DNA of 64,000 bases from Anaerococcus sp. mt242. Lineage in GTDB: Bacteria > Bacillota > Clostridia > Tissierellales > Peptoniphilaceae. Position 1 is the stretch's first letter; each line of letters begins with the position of its first letter. Shown here piece by piece: positions 9,819-18,488 of this stretch. Below the pieces are notes generated by a model. The model made no database searches. It saw only the letters and a list, made by a program, of their open reading frames with translations, and was not told where the DNA came from. The DNA is taken from contig NZ_JAEUYX010000006.1 in assembly GCF_016798225.1 (NCBI RefSeq), positions 17,687 through 81,686 on the forward strand, read 5' to 3'. The translations under genes and the position numbers were made by a program.

Positions 9819-9848
9819 AATAACGATATACAGCAAAATATTTTAGAG

Positions 9849-9916
9849 AAAAGAGTTACTTTGATAGATATAGGCGTACTTTACCCAAAAGTACCATAGC
9901 AAAGTAGCTCTTTTTT
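9849..9916 (+). terminator. Nested hairpin terminator/attenuator between glpK and the glpA-like gene
   Basis: An outer 15-bp arm (9849-9863 with 9900-9914, one G-U pair) ends in TTTTTT. It encloses a second stem GTACTTT/AAAGTAC (9876-9882 with 9888-9894). This is a strong intrinsic terminator. Its two-tier form and place in the glycerol locus make it a candidate for GlpP-controlled read-through into the oxidoreductase genes. Confidence 0.8.
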
Positions 9917-9940
9917 ATTTAGTACATAAAGGAGAAAATA

Positions 9941-11368
9941 ATGAAAGATGTTGTAATAATTGGGGCAGGTGTCACAGGCACATCTGTAGCCTACAATTTA
10001 TCCAAATATGCAGGTGATTTTCTAGTTGTAGAAAAGCACTCAGATGTTTGCGAAGAAACCAGTAAGGCAAACTCAGGAATCTGCCACGGTGGTTACGATG
10101 CAGTACCTGGATCTATGAAAGCAAAAATGAATGTAGAAGGTAACCACATGATGGAAGAACTAGCAAAAGAATTAGACTTTCCATATGAGAGAATAGGCAC
10201 CCTAGTGCTTTGCCACAAAAAAGAAGATTTTCCAAAACTTCAAGCGCTTTATGATCAGGGGATAGAAAATGGCGTTGGAGGGATGAAAATTATTTATAAT
10301 GAAGAAATCCTTGCCATGGAGCCAAATGTAGAAAAAGATGTATATGCAGCTTTGCTTTGCGAAGAGGCAGGAATCGTCGATCCATTTTTAATGAATATTG
10401 CCTATGCAGAAGGCTCAAACCTAAATGGAGTAGACTATAAATTTAATACAGAAATTACAAAAATTGAAAAAATCGATGACCATTACGTTTTGATCAGCCA
10501 AGATGGCGAAGAAATCGAAACTCGTGCAGTAGTAAATGCAGCAGGTCTATACTCAGATGCTATCCACAACCAATTATTAAATGACAACAAATTTGAAGTG
10601 AGAGCCCGCCGTGGAGAATATTTACTTTTGGATAAAGCAACACGAGGATTTGTGAACCACGTATTATTTAATCTGCCAACAGAAAAAGGAAAGGGAATCC
10701 TAGTAACTCCTACTATTGATGGAAATACATTAATCGGACCAACCTCTGATTTTGTAGATGACAAAGCAGATACTGTAACAACCCAAGAAAGAATTGAAGA
10801 AGTAATAGAAAAAGTAGAAGATACAGTAGAAAATGTACCAGTTCGCCAGGTCATCACTTCATTTTCTGGAAACAGAGCCCACGAATCAGGCGGAGACTTT
10901 ATCCTAGAAGAAAGCCAAAAAGGATTTTTTGATTGTGTTGGTATCGAGTCACCAGGACTTACTTCAGCACCAGCTATTGGAAAATATATGGCAAATTTAG
11001 TAAAAGAATCCCTAGGATTAGCAGAAAATAAAGAATTTAAGCCAGGTAGAAATCCAATCCCAAAAACAAGCGAAATGGAAACACCAGCTCACAATAATCT
11101 TATAAAAGAAAATCCACTTTACGGCAAAATTATTTGCAGATGTGAAAAAGTCACCGAGGGTGAAATTGTTGATGCAATTAACCGTCCACTTGGAGCAACA
11201 ACAGTAGATGGTGTAAAAAGACGTGTTCGTGCAACAGCTGGCAGATGCCAAGGAGGATTCTGCTTGCCATCAATTATCGAAATTTTGGCACGAGAACTAG
11301 GCGTAGATGAAGAAGAAATTACCAAAAAAGGTAACAATTCCTACTACATTGAAAAAAGAGCTAAGTAA
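9941..11368 (+). CDS. GlpA-like FAD-dependent glycerol-3-phosphate dehydrogenase with BFD-type Fe-S domain
   Basis: The 475-residue protein begins with an FAD Rossmann motif (VVIIGAGVTGTSVAYNL) and has the DAO/GlpA/LhgO fold with NSGICHGGYDA. The C-terminal BFD-like [2Fe-2S] domain has CRC (about residues 407-409) and CQGGFC (about 441-446). E. coli GlpA has the same order of domains. The location right after glpK and ahead of GlpB-like and DUF1667 genes supports anaerobic oxidation of glycerol-3-phosphate to DHAP. L-2-hydroxyglutarate oxidase relatives look similar, so substrate is inferred from context. AAAGGAG precedes the ATG. Confidence 0.85.
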   Translation: MKDVVIIGAGVTGTSVAYNLSKYAGDFLVVEKHSDVCEETSKANSGICHGGYDAVPGSMKAKMNVEGNHMMEELAKELDFPYERIGTLVLCHKKEDFPKLQALYDQGIENGVGGMKIIYNEEILAMEPNVEKDVYAALLCEEAGIVDPFLMNIAYAEGSNLNGVDYKFNTEITKIEKIDDHYVLISQDGEEIETRAVVNAAGLYSDAIHNQLLNDNKFEVRARRGEYLLLDKATRGFVNHVLFNLPTEKGKGILVTPTIDGNTLIGPTSDFVDDKADTVTTQERIEEVIEKVEDTVENVPVRQVITSFSGNRAHESGGDFILEESQKGFFDCVGIESPGLTSAPAIGKYMANLVKESLGLAENKEFKPGRNPIPKTSEMETPAHNNLIKENPLYGKIICRCEKVTEGEIVDAINRPLGATTVDGVKRRVRATAGRCQGGFCLPSIIEILARELGVDEEEITKKGNNSYYIEKRAK

Positions 11369-11378
11369 GGAGAGATAA

Positions 11379-12638
11379 ATGCGCGAATATGATTTAGTAA
11401 TAATAGGTGGAGGTCCTGCAGGACTTTCTGCAGCAGTAAAAGCCTATGATGAGGGAGTAGAAAATATCCTAGTTGTAGAACGTGATGACAAACTAGGTGG
11501 AATATTAAACCAATGTATCCACAATGGATTTGGTTTGCAAAGATTTAAAGAAGAATTAGCCGGCCCAGAATATGCTCAAAGATTTATAAAAGAAGCCATG
11601 GCTCGTGACATTGACATCATGATGAACACCATAGTACTAGAGCTGCGTGAAGACAAATCAGTTTTACTAATGAATGAAGAAAACGGCATGTTTGAAATAA
11701 AACCAAAAGCAGTAATCCTAGCTATGGGTTGTCGTGAAAGACCAAGAGGTGCCTTAAATACTCCAGGCAGTCGTCCAGCGGGAATATACAGTGCAGGAAC
11801 TGCCCAAAAATTAGTAAATATTGATGGATATTTGCCAGGCAAAAAAGTTGTTATCCTAGGATCTGGTGACATAGGACTAATCATGGCACGTCGTATGACC
11901 TTAGAAGGGGCAAAAATAGAATGCGTTGCAGAAATCATGCCTTTTTCAGGTGGACTAAAAAGAAATATCGTCCAATGTCTACACGATTTTGACATCCCAC
12001 TTTACTACTCCACAACTATATCAGGTATAAAAGGAACAGATAGGGTAGAGGGAGTTTATCTATCAAAAGTAGATGAAAATATGAAAGTCATCGAAGGCAC
12101 AGAAAAATTTGTAGAATGCGATACAGTTTTACTTTCTGTAGGCCTCTTACCAGAAAATGAGCTAACCCAAGAAGCAAACATAAAAATAGATAGAAAAACA
12201 AAGGGAGCATATGTTTCTGACAAACTAATGACCAGTGTAGATGGTATATTTGCAGCAGGAAATGTCCTCCACGTTCACGATTTGGTAGACTTCGTATCAG
12301 AAGAAAGTGAACAGGCAGCAATAAATGCAACAAAATATATAAAAGGCGAGTTTTCAACAACAGGAGAAAACAAAATAGATATAACAGCAGGAGATGGAGT
12401 ATCCTACACCATGCCCCAATATATAGACTATGAAAATATGGATGATTCAATAATAGTCAAATTTAGAGTAAACAACGTATATCCATCTAGAAAAATTGCT
12501 GCTTATGCAGATGATAAATGCATCATAGAACGCAAAAAAAGAGTATTAGCACCAGGAGAAATGGAGCTAATAAGACTTAAAAAAGAAGACATAGATCCAA
12601 ATACCAAACAAATCACAGTAAAATTGGAGGAAGTATGA
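11379..12638 (+). CDS. GlpB-like NAD(P)/FAD-dependent oxidoreductase
   Basis: The 419-residue protein has an N-terminal FAD motif (LVIIGGGPAGLSAAVKA), the Cys-containing GGILNQCIHNGFGL segment, a second dinucleotide motif (VVILGSGDIGLIMARRM, about residues 151-167) and the late FAD motif (IFAAGNVLHVHDLVD). It belongs to the two-dinucleotide-binding flavoproteins (HcnB/NoxA-like group) that pair with GlpA-like/BFD proteins. It probably moves electrons from the GlpA-like subunit to NAD or another carrier. AAGGAGAG lies ahead of the ATG at 10 bases after the previous stop. Its TGA overlaps the next ATG by 4 bases. Confidence 0.85.
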   Translation: MREYDLVIIGGGPAGLSAAVKAYDEGVENILVVERDDKLGGILNQCIHNGFGLQRFKEELAGPEYAQRFIKEAMARDIDIMMNTIVLELREDKSVLLMNEENGMFEIKPKAVILAMGCRERPRGALNTPGSRPAGIYSAGTAQKLVNIDGYLPGKKVVILGSGDIGLIMARRMTLEGAKIECVAEIMPFSGGLKRNIVQCLHDFDIPLYYSTTISGIKGTDRVEGVYLSKVDENMKVIEGTEKFVECDTVLLSVGLLPENELTQEANIKIDRKTKGAYVSDKLMTSVDGIFAAGNVLHVHDLVDFVSEESEQAAINATKYIKGEFSTTGENKIDITAGDGVSYTMPQYIDYENMDDSIIVKFRVNNVYPSRKIAAYADDKCIIERKKRVLAPGEMELIRLKKEDIDPNTKQITVKLEEV

Positions 12639-12991
12639 AAAAACAATTTACCTGCATAAACTGTCCCATGGGTTGCCAAGTAGTGGTAACTATGGAAGGT
12701 GAGGAAATCACAAATATAGAAGGCAATAATTGCAAACGCGGCGAAAATTACGTAAGAGATGAAGTAAAAGATCCAAAAAGAATGGTAACATCCACTGTAA
12801 AAGTAGCTGGCAGCAAAACCTACAGCGTCCCAGTAAAAACAGAAACAGCCATCCCAAAAGGGCTTATATTTGATTGTATGAAAGAAATAAACGATGCAGA
12901 AATAAAAGCTCCAGTCCATATAGGAGATATAGTAATAGCAAATGTCCTAGACACAGGAGTAGATGTGATAGCTACTGATGAGAGGGCATAA
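12635..12991 (+). CDS. DUF1667 Fe-S-type small protein
   Basis: The 118-residue protein has CINCPMGC near residue 7 and one more Cys in NNCKRGENY (about residue 33), then the short conserved VTSTVKV strand and a C-terminal VIATDER. The Cys spacing resembles the N-terminal 4Fe-4S site of molybdopterin oxidoreductases, so a cluster is likely but not proven. DUF1667 genes recurrently follow GlpA-like and GlpB-like genes in Firmicutes and may replace GlpC as the third subunit. The start overlaps the previous stop. Confidence 0.88.
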   Translation: MKKQFTCINCPMGCQVVVTMEGEEITNIEGNNCKRGENYVRDEVKDPKRMVTSTVKVAGSKTYSVPVKTETAIPKGLIFDCMKEINDAEIKAPVHIGDIVIANVLDTGVDVIATDERA

Positions 12992-12994
12992 AAG

Positions 12995-13023
12995 ATGACC
13001 AAGTTTAGACTTGGTCATTTTTT
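12995..13023. terminator. Bidirectional terminator between convergent genes
   Basis: ATGACCAAGT (12995-13004) pairs with ACTTGGTCAT (13009-13018) and is followed by a T run. An A run on the other side lets it also end the minus-strand glpA-like transcript. Confidence 0.9.
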
Positions 13024-13029
13024 ATATAT

Positions 13030-14538
13030 CTATTCTTCTTCCTCTTCTTCAATCTCTTTTCTAGAAGTTTCCCTAATTTCTTTTATTAATTCGTTAACTC
13101 TCTTTTTATTAAGTCTTGATAACTCATTTCTTTCAAAGTCGTAGAGGTCATCGATTGGTTTTTTACCTAGTTCATCTTCCATTACTTCTAGGACTCTTGG
13201 TTTACAAAATTGTCCTTGGCAAAATCCCATGCCTGCTCTGGTTCTGCGTTTTACTGCATCTAGGGTTTCTACTGGGATGCCTCTATTCATAGCATCTCTG
13301 ATTGTTTTTTCTGTGACTTGTTCGCACCTACAAACTATTCTTTCTGGATCGCCAAGTGGAAGTTCGAGCCTATCTTTGATTTTATTCATATCTTCTAGTT
13401 CTTTGTACTCGATGATTGGTTCTCTGTGTGGATTATAGTCTGGGTCTTCTTCTAGATTTAGTCCGGATTCTTTAAGGATATTTTCTACGATTTTTGCAAT
13501 TTCTGGACTTGCAGTGATGCCTGGTGATTGGATACCTACTACATTTATAAAGCCAGCTACATTTGATTCTTCGATTATAAAATCGTGGGTTGAGCTTGCT
13601 GGGCGTAGACCTGTAAAAGACCTTATAAATTCTCTTAGGTTTATTACATCATCTTTTACTGATTTTTGAGCTTCTTCGTAGATATACATTAGCCTATCTT
13701 CATGAGTTGATAGGTCGATTTCTTCTTCATCAATGGCATCTGGTCCTAAAAGTAAGTTGTTGTGGAAGGTTCTTGTTGCTAGTATTCCTTTGGATTTTTC
13801 TGTTGGCACTTGAAAAAGTACGTTGTTTAATCTTTTTCCTGTTCCCTTTTGAAATATCAAATATTCTCCACTTCTAGGGTGAATATCAAAATCGGTTTTT
13901 GCAATCATTTCTGAAACAATGGCTCCTTCTAGACCTGAAGCGTTTACTACATACTTTGCTTCAAAGTCTTTGCCATCTTCTGTTTTTACTAGAAAATGGT
14001 CATCATTTTTTGAAATATCAGATACTCTTGAATTTAAAAATAGTTCTGCACCATTTGCTACAGCATTTTCAGTAAGGGCTACTACATATTCATATGGTGA
14101 GCAAACTCCTGCACTCTTGCACCAAAGAGCAGCAATAGCATCATCGGATACATTTGGCTCGATTTCGCGTAATTTGTCTTGGTCGATGATTTCTAAATCT
14201 GGCAGACCATTTTCAATGCCCATATCATAAAGTTTTTCTAAGGTCTTTATTTCATCTTTTTCAAAAGCTAAGACTAAAGATCCATTTGCAACAAAACCAA
14301 AATGCAATTCATTTTCAAGCTCTTCAAATTGGGTGCGGCCTGGATAGCAAATCCTACCTCTTAGTTCATCGTGGGGCTCAGCGTAGCCACCGTGGATAAT
14401 GGCAGAATTTGCCTTGCTGGCTCCCATACTAACATCGTTTGCTTTTTCAACTATGGCTATATTCAATTTATATCTTGATAAGCGACGGGCGATAGATGCT
14501 CCTGATACACCAGCACCTATGACTAAAACATCATACAT
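13030..14538 (-). CDS. Second GlpA/LhgO-like FAD oxidoreductase with BFD-type Fe-S domain
   Basis: The 502-residue paralogue of the protein at 9941-11368 has the FAD motif LVIGAGVSGASIARRLSRY, NSAIIHGGYAEP and a C-terminal BFD domain (CRCEQVTE; FCQGQFCKP). It ends with a charged tail rich in Lys and Glu (final EEEEE). The start at 14538 is chosen because AAGGAA lies just upstream and the FAD motif follows at once; eleven more codons are open upstream. It lies downstream of glpF on the same strand, so it may be the dehydrogenase paired with glycerol uptake, while the other set serves a different condition. Confidence 0.82.
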   Translation of the reverse strand: MYDVLVIGAGVSGASIARRLSRYKLNIAIVEKANDVSMGASKANSAIIHGGYAEPHDELRGRICYPGRTQFEELENELHFGFVANGSLVLAFEKDEIKTLEKLYDMGIENGLPDLEIIDQDKLREIEPNVSDDAIAALWCKSAGVCSPYEYVVALTENAVANGAELFLNSRVSDISKNDDHFLVKTEDGKDFEAKYVVNASGLEGAIVSEMIAKTDFDIHPRSGEYLIFQKGTGKRLNNVLFQVPTEKSKGILATRTFHNNLLLGPDAIDEEEIDLSTHEDRLMYIYEEAQKSVKDDVINLREFIRSFTGLRPASSTHDFIIEESNVAGFINVVGIQSPGITASPEIAKIVENILKESGLNLEEDPDYNPHREPIIEYKELEDMNKIKDRLELPLGDPERIVCRCEQVTEKTIRDAMNRGIPVETLDAVKRRTRAGMGFCQGQFCKPRVLEVMEDELGKKPIDDLYDFERNELSRLNKKRVNELIKEIRETSRKEIEEEEEE

Positions 14539-14561
14539 TGTTTCCTTCTTTCTAAAAAACA

Positions 14562-14591
14562 CAAAAGGCAAGTATAAAGTCTATACTTGCC
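14562..14591 (-). promoter_or_regulatory. Leader hairpin ahead of the second glpA-like gene
   Basis: On the minus strand GGCAAGTATA pairs with TATACTTGCC (14567-14576 with 14582-14591, 5-base loop), followed by TTTTGTG and then a TTTTTT run. It lies between glpF and the glpA-like gene. It can act as the glpF terminator or as a GlpP-controlled attenuator. Confidence 0.6.
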
Positions 14592-14655
14592 TCAAACTCA
14601 ATTATTATTTATTTATACAAATATTATATAGTAAATGAGTTTATTTATCAATTAC

Positions 14656-15378
14656 TTAAATAAATATAATATTAAATAATACTACTGCCAAAAGCCCACC
14701 GATGATAGGTCCTATAACTGGTATCCACGCATAATCCCACATTGCATCTACTTTTTTCTTAAAAGGTAATATTTGATACATAATTCTAGGTCCAAGGTCA
14801 CGGGCAGGATTTATAGCATAACCTGTAAGACCACCTAGAGACATACCAACTGATATGATTAGACCATAGACAAAGATTTTATCTAGACCAACATTGCCAG
14901 CTCCAGCAACATTTCCAAAACCTAAAATTGCAAATACTAGGACAAATGTACCAACGATTTCAGATAATAAGTTTCTCCAAGTATTTCTTATAGATGGGGC
15001 TGTACAAAAACATCCTTTAACAATGCCAGGATCTTCCTCGCAAGTATCATCAAAATGGTCTTTATAAAGTAAATAAACCATAAGAGCACCAAGCATAGCA
15101 CCAATCATTTGTGCTCCAATATAATATGGAACCGTATTCCACGCGATGTCGCCCTTAAAAGCTAGAGCAATTGACAAAGCGGGGTTAAAATGTGCTCCAC
15201 TCATTGCTCCAAAAATTGCTGCAGGAATCATAACAGCAAGGCCCCAAGCAATAGTAATTTGAACAGGGCCACCACCATACATTCCAGATTTTCTAGTAAG
15301 TACATTGGCCACAACTCCATCACCTAATAAAATTAACAGGAAAGTACCCACTAATTCAGCCACAAAGATATCTCTCAT
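14656..15378 (-). CDS. glpF: Glycerol uptake facilitator (aquaglyceroporin)
   Basis: The 240-residue MIP-family channel has six hydrophobic segments and both pore motifs: HFNPALS (about residue 63) and AINPARDLGPR (about residue 188). The Asp right after the second NPAR is the residue typical of glycerol-conducting GlpF rather than water-only AqpZ. It admits glycerol to be phosphorylated by GlpK. AGGAGG precedes the ATG. A full promoter and a terminator-like leader hairpin lie upstream, as in other GlpP-regulated glpF genes. Confidence 0.95.
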   Translation of the reverse strand: MRDIFVAELVGTFLLILLGDGVVANVLTRKSGMYGGGPVQITIAWGLAVMIPAAIFGAMSGAHFNPALSIALAFKGDIAWNTVPYYIGAQMIGAMLGALMVYLLYKDHFDDTCEEDPGIVKGCFCTAPSIRNTWRNLLSEIVGTFVLVFAILGFGNVAGAGNVGLDKIFVYGLIISVGMSLGGLTGYAINPARDLGPRIMYQILPFKKKVDAMWDYAWIPVIGPIIGGLLAVVLFNIIFI

Positions 15379-15397
15379 ACAAACCTCCTCGTAAATA

Positions 15398-15425
15398 TAA
15401 AAAGCGAGTAAAATTAAAACCCGCT
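15398..15425 (-). promoter_or_regulatory. glpF leader hairpin with T tract
   Basis: On the minus strand AGCGGGT (15425-15419) pairs with ACTCGCT (15409-15403, one G-U pair) and is followed by TTTTTATA. It stands between the promoter and the glpF ribosome site, the position expected for a GlpP-responsive terminator. Confidence 0.6.
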
Positions 15426-15445
15426 CTCTATATCATATATATTTG

Positions 15446-15459
15446 TGGAAACCTTTTCT
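15446..15459. promoter_or_regulatory. Near-match to a CcpA cre site at the glpF start point
   Basis: TGGAAACCTTTTCT matches 13 of 14 defined or free positions of the Bacillus cre consensus TGNAANCGNWNNCW; the central G is C here. It covers roughly +1 to +14 of the predicted glpF transcript, a common repressing position. The mismatch is in the conserved centre, so this is tentative. Confidence 0.3.
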
Positions 15460-15465
15460 GTATTA

Positions 15466-15494
15466 AGTATAGCATGTATGATAAAAAATGGCAA
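15466..15494 (-). promoter_or_regulatory. glpF promoter
   Basis: On the minus strand: TTGCCA (15494-15489), a 17-base spacer ending in TGC, and TATACT (15471-15466). This is a good sigma-A promoter with an extended -10. Confidence 0.8.
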
Positions 15495-15613
15495 TAGTTT
15501 CATATACCGTTTATTAAGTTTATTTTACGAAAATTTAATGTCTTTTTTAAAATATAAGTTTTCTCTAACTTAGAGAAATAAGTTAAAAATTTATTATTTA
15601 TAGACAAAATAGC

Positions 15614-15642
15614 TTGATTGTAATAAAATTAAGGCATAAAGT
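15614..15642 (+). promoter_or_regulatory. Probable promoter of the BMP/Nup transporter operon
   Basis: TTGATT (15614-15619), a 17-base spacer and TAAAGT (15637-15642), about 20 bases ahead of the bmpA start, with GGGAGGAAGAG as ribosome site. Confidence 0.55.
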
Positions 15643-15663
15643 AAAATTTTTTGGGAGGAAGAG

Positions 15664-16851
15664 ATGAAAATTAAAAACTTTATGTCAATCGCAGCCGCAC
15701 TATCATTATCACTAGTATTAGCATCATGTGGATCAAATACAGAAAATGCTAAAAATGAACCAGCAGATAATGAAACAAAAGTAGAAGAAAAAGCGGATGA
15801 TACAGCTGATAAATCAGAAGAAACTGAAAATACAGAAGAAAACACAGCTGATGCTCCAGAAGAAGATAAAGATGAAGAAGAAAAAGCTGCTAATCCAACA
15901 GGTGAAGAAGTTAACCTAACAATGGTAACAGACTTTGGTGGAGTAAATGATAAATCATTTAACCAATCTGCTTACGAAGGTTTACAAAAAGCCGAAGAAG
16001 AAGGCAGTGCAAAATTTGACTACATCGAAAGTCACAAAGAAGCAGACTTCGTACCAAACCTTGAAAGCGCACTTGATTCTGAATCAGACATCATCCTTAC
16101 TGTAGGATATGCACTATTCCCAGCTACAGATGAAGCAGCTGAAGAAAACCCAGAACAAAACTACGTAATCATTGACAATGCAAATGAAAATGACAGAGAA
16201 AACTTACTTGGAGTAACATTTGCTGACCACCAAAACTCATTTTTAGTAGGATACATTGCAGGTATGCAATCTGAAACAAATAATGTAGGATTTGTAGGTG
16301 GTATCAAAGGTGTAATCGTAGATAGATTTGAATATGGTTTTAGAGCAGGTGTTGAACAAGCAGCTCGCGAAAAAGGCGAACCAATTACAGTTCAAGTACA
16401 ATACGCAAACAGCTTTAATGACCAAGCAGCAGGTAAAAATATCGCAGATAGAATGTACCAAGAAGGTGCAGATGTTATCTTCCACGCAGCAGGCGGTGTT
16501 GGAATCGGTGTTATCGAAGCAGCAAAAGAAAATGATAAATGGGTTGTTGGTGTAGACCGTGACCAACAAGACGAAGCACCAGATAATATGCTAGTATCAA
16601 CAGTAAAAGGTGTTGGTGATGCTGTAAGACAAATTATTGACGAATATGCTCAAGGAAAATTTGAAGGTGGAGAACAAACATTTACTCTAGCTGACGGTGA
16701 AGCAGTAACAATCGCATACGCAGATAATGGTATTGTAAGCCAAGAAATTAAAGATAAAGTAGAAGAAATTAAACAACAAATCATCGATGGAAAAATTGAA
16801 GTTCCAGAAAATGAAGAACAAGCAATCGATCAAGGTTGGATTGAAAAATAA
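15664..16851 (+). CDS. bmpA: BMP-family substrate-binding lipoprotein (nucleoside ABC transporter)
   Basis: The 395-residue lipoprotein has a signal peptide with lipobox LVLASC (Cys about residue 22), an acidic low-complexity linker (Glu/Asp/Lys-rich, about residues 25-80), then the BMP/PnrA domain with VTDFGGVNDKSFNQSAYEGL and a VFHAAGGVGIGVIEAA-like ligand strand. BMP proteins bind purine nucleosides outside the membrane. It is followed by the ATPase and two permeases of the same transporter. The ribosome site is strong (GGGAGGAAGAG). The start is clear from the signal peptide. Confidence 0.92.
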   Translation: MKIKNFMSIAAALSLSLVLASCGSNTENAKNEPADNETKVEEKADDTADKSEETENTEENTADAPEEDKDEEEKAANPTGEEVNLTMVTDFGGVNDKSFNQSAYEGLQKAEEEGSAKFDYIESHKEADFVPNLESALDSESDIILTVGYALFPATDEAAEENPEQNYVIIDNANENDRENLLGVTFADHQNSFLVGYIAGMQSETNNVGFVGGIKGVIVDRFEYGFRAGVEQAAREKGEPITVQVQYANSFNDQAAGKNIADRMYQEGADVIFHAAGGVGIGVIEAAKENDKWVVGVDRDQQDEAPDNMLVSTVKGVGDAVRQIIDEYAQGKFEGGEQTFTLADGEAVTIAYADNGIVSQEIKDKVEEIKQQIIDGKIEVPENEEQAIDQGWIEK

Positions 16852-16862
16852 ATTTAGAGTAT

Positions 16863-16888
16863 AAAGGCCTCTTTTTTGGGGTCTTTTT
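16863..16888 (+). terminator. Weak terminator after bmpA
   Basis: AAAGGCCTC pairs with GGGGTCTTT with two G-U pairs and a T-only loop, ending in TTTTT. It could reduce expression of the ATPase and permeases relative to the binding protein, as is common in ABC operons. Confidence 0.6.
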
Positions 16889-16964
16889 ATTTGTAAAAAA
16901 ATAATACTATAAAAGTACGTTTTATGATATTATTATGTATATACACTAAAGAAGCGAGGATATT

Positions 16965-18488
16965 ATGGATAAGCATTTAAATGAAAATCCTGTAGTATCT
17001 ATGAAAAATATAAGCAAGTCCTTTGGAGATAAGCAGGTATTATCAAATGTGAATTTTGATTTACACAAATCTGAAGTACACGCTCTTTTAGGGGAAAATG
17101 GTGCTGGTAAAACCACACTGATGAATATTTTGTATGGGATGTTCCCACCAAGTGATGGGACTATTACTATAAATGGCAAAACTTTTTCAAATATGACTCC
17201 TAAAATTGCCATAGATGCAGGTATTGGAATGGTTCATCAACATTTTATGTTAATAGAACCTCTTACAGTTACAGAAAATATTATTCTAGGTTATGAAGAA
17301 GACACTGGTCTGTTTTTAGATAGAAAAACTGCTCGTGAAAAAATATCAAAATTGTCCGAAGAGTATGGACTTATGATAGATCCAGATGCAAAGGTTGAGG
17401 ATATTACAGTTGGTCAACAACAAAGAGTAGAAATCCTAAAGGCCCTTTATAGGGGAGCAGATATTTTAATATTTGATGAGCCAACAGCAGTTTTAACTCC
17501 TCAAGAAATCAACGAATTTATTGTAATTATAAATAGACTTACAAAAATGGATAAGTCAATAATAATCATCACCCATAAGCTTGCAGAAATAAAGGCTATG
17601 GCTGATAATTGTACCATTATTAGACGTGGAGAATATATTGATAAACTAAATGTAAAAGAAGTGGATGAAAATATTTTGGCCGAAAAAATGGTTGGTCGAA
17701 ATGTTAGCTTCAATGTAGATAAAAAGGCTCAAGAAACAGGTGGAGTTGTCCTAAAAGTAGAAGATCTTTGGGCAAAAGACCGCCGTGGTGTAGATATTTT
17801 AAAAGGCCTTGATTTGGAACTTCGTGCTGGAGAAATTTTGGGAATTGCTGGAGTTGATGGCAATGGTCAAAGCGAATTAATTGACTGTCTAACTGGTATG
17901 GCAAAGTCAAATCGTGGAATAATTACTCTAAATGGCAAAGATATTACAAATACAAGTCCTAGAAATATTTTAGATACCGGCATGAATTCTATACCAGAAG
18001 ATAGGCAAAAACGCGGATTAGTATTAGAATATCCGATAAAAAATAATCTTATCTTAGAAAATGTTCATAAAGAGCCATTTTCTAGTAGAGGAAAATTAAA
18101 TTTCAAAAATATAGATGAAAATGCCAGAAATCTTGTAAAAAAATTTGATGTTAGACCAAATGATATAAATGAAAAAGCTGTAGCTCTATCAGGTGGTAAT
18201 CAGCAAAAAGTAATTATTGCTCGTGAGATTTCAAATAATCCTGATGTCTTAATAGCAGCTCAGCCAACAAGGGGACTTGATGTTGGTGCTATCGAATTTA
18301 TCCACCAATATTTGGTAGAACTTAGAAACGCAAACAAGGCTGTTTTGTTAATTAGCTTTGAGTTAGATGAAGTAATGGACCTATCAGATAGGATTCTTGT
18401 AATTTATGATGGCAAGATTGTTGGTGAGAAAGATCCTAAACAAACTGACGAATTTGAACTAGGTAGATTAATGGCAGGTGGAAAATAA
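16965..18488 (+). CDS. nupA: Nucleoside ABC transporter ATPase (double NBD)
   Basis: The 507-residue protein has two fused ATPase domains. The first has Walker A GENGAGKTT (about residues 43-51), signature VGQQQRVEIL and Walker B ILIFDEPTAVL. The second has a degenerate Walker A (GVDGNGQSEL), signature LSGGNQQKVIIA and LIAAQPTRGLDVG in place of a normal Walker B. This asymmetric pair is normal for the RbsA/YufO class. It energises nucleoside uptake with the two permeases that follow. The ATG has GCGAGGA upstream. Its stop overlaps the next ATG by one base (TAATG). Confidence 0.93.
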   Translation: MDKHLNENPVVSMKNISKSFGDKQVLSNVNFDLHKSEVHALLGENGAGKTTLMNILYGMFPPSDGTITINGKTFSNMTPKIAIDAGIGMVHQHFMLIEPLTVTENIILGYEEDTGLFLDRKTAREKISKLSEEYGLMIDPDAKVEDITVGQQQRVEILKALYRGADILIFDEPTAVLTPQEINEFIVIINRLTKMDKSIIIITHKLAEIKAMADNCTIIRRGEYIDKLNVKEVDENILAEKMVGRNVSFNVDKKAQETGGVVLKVEDLWAKDRRGVDILKGLDLELRAGEILGIAGVDGNGQSELIDCLTGMAKSNRGIITLNGKDITNTSPRNILDTGMNSIPEDRQKRGLVLEYPIKNNLILENVHKEPFSSRGKLNFKNIDENARNLVKKFDVRPNDINEKAVALSGGNQQKVIIAREISNNPDVLIAAQPTRGLDVGAIEFIHQYLVELRNANKAVLLISFELDEVMDLSDRILVIYDGKIVGEKDPKQTDEFELGRLMAGGK

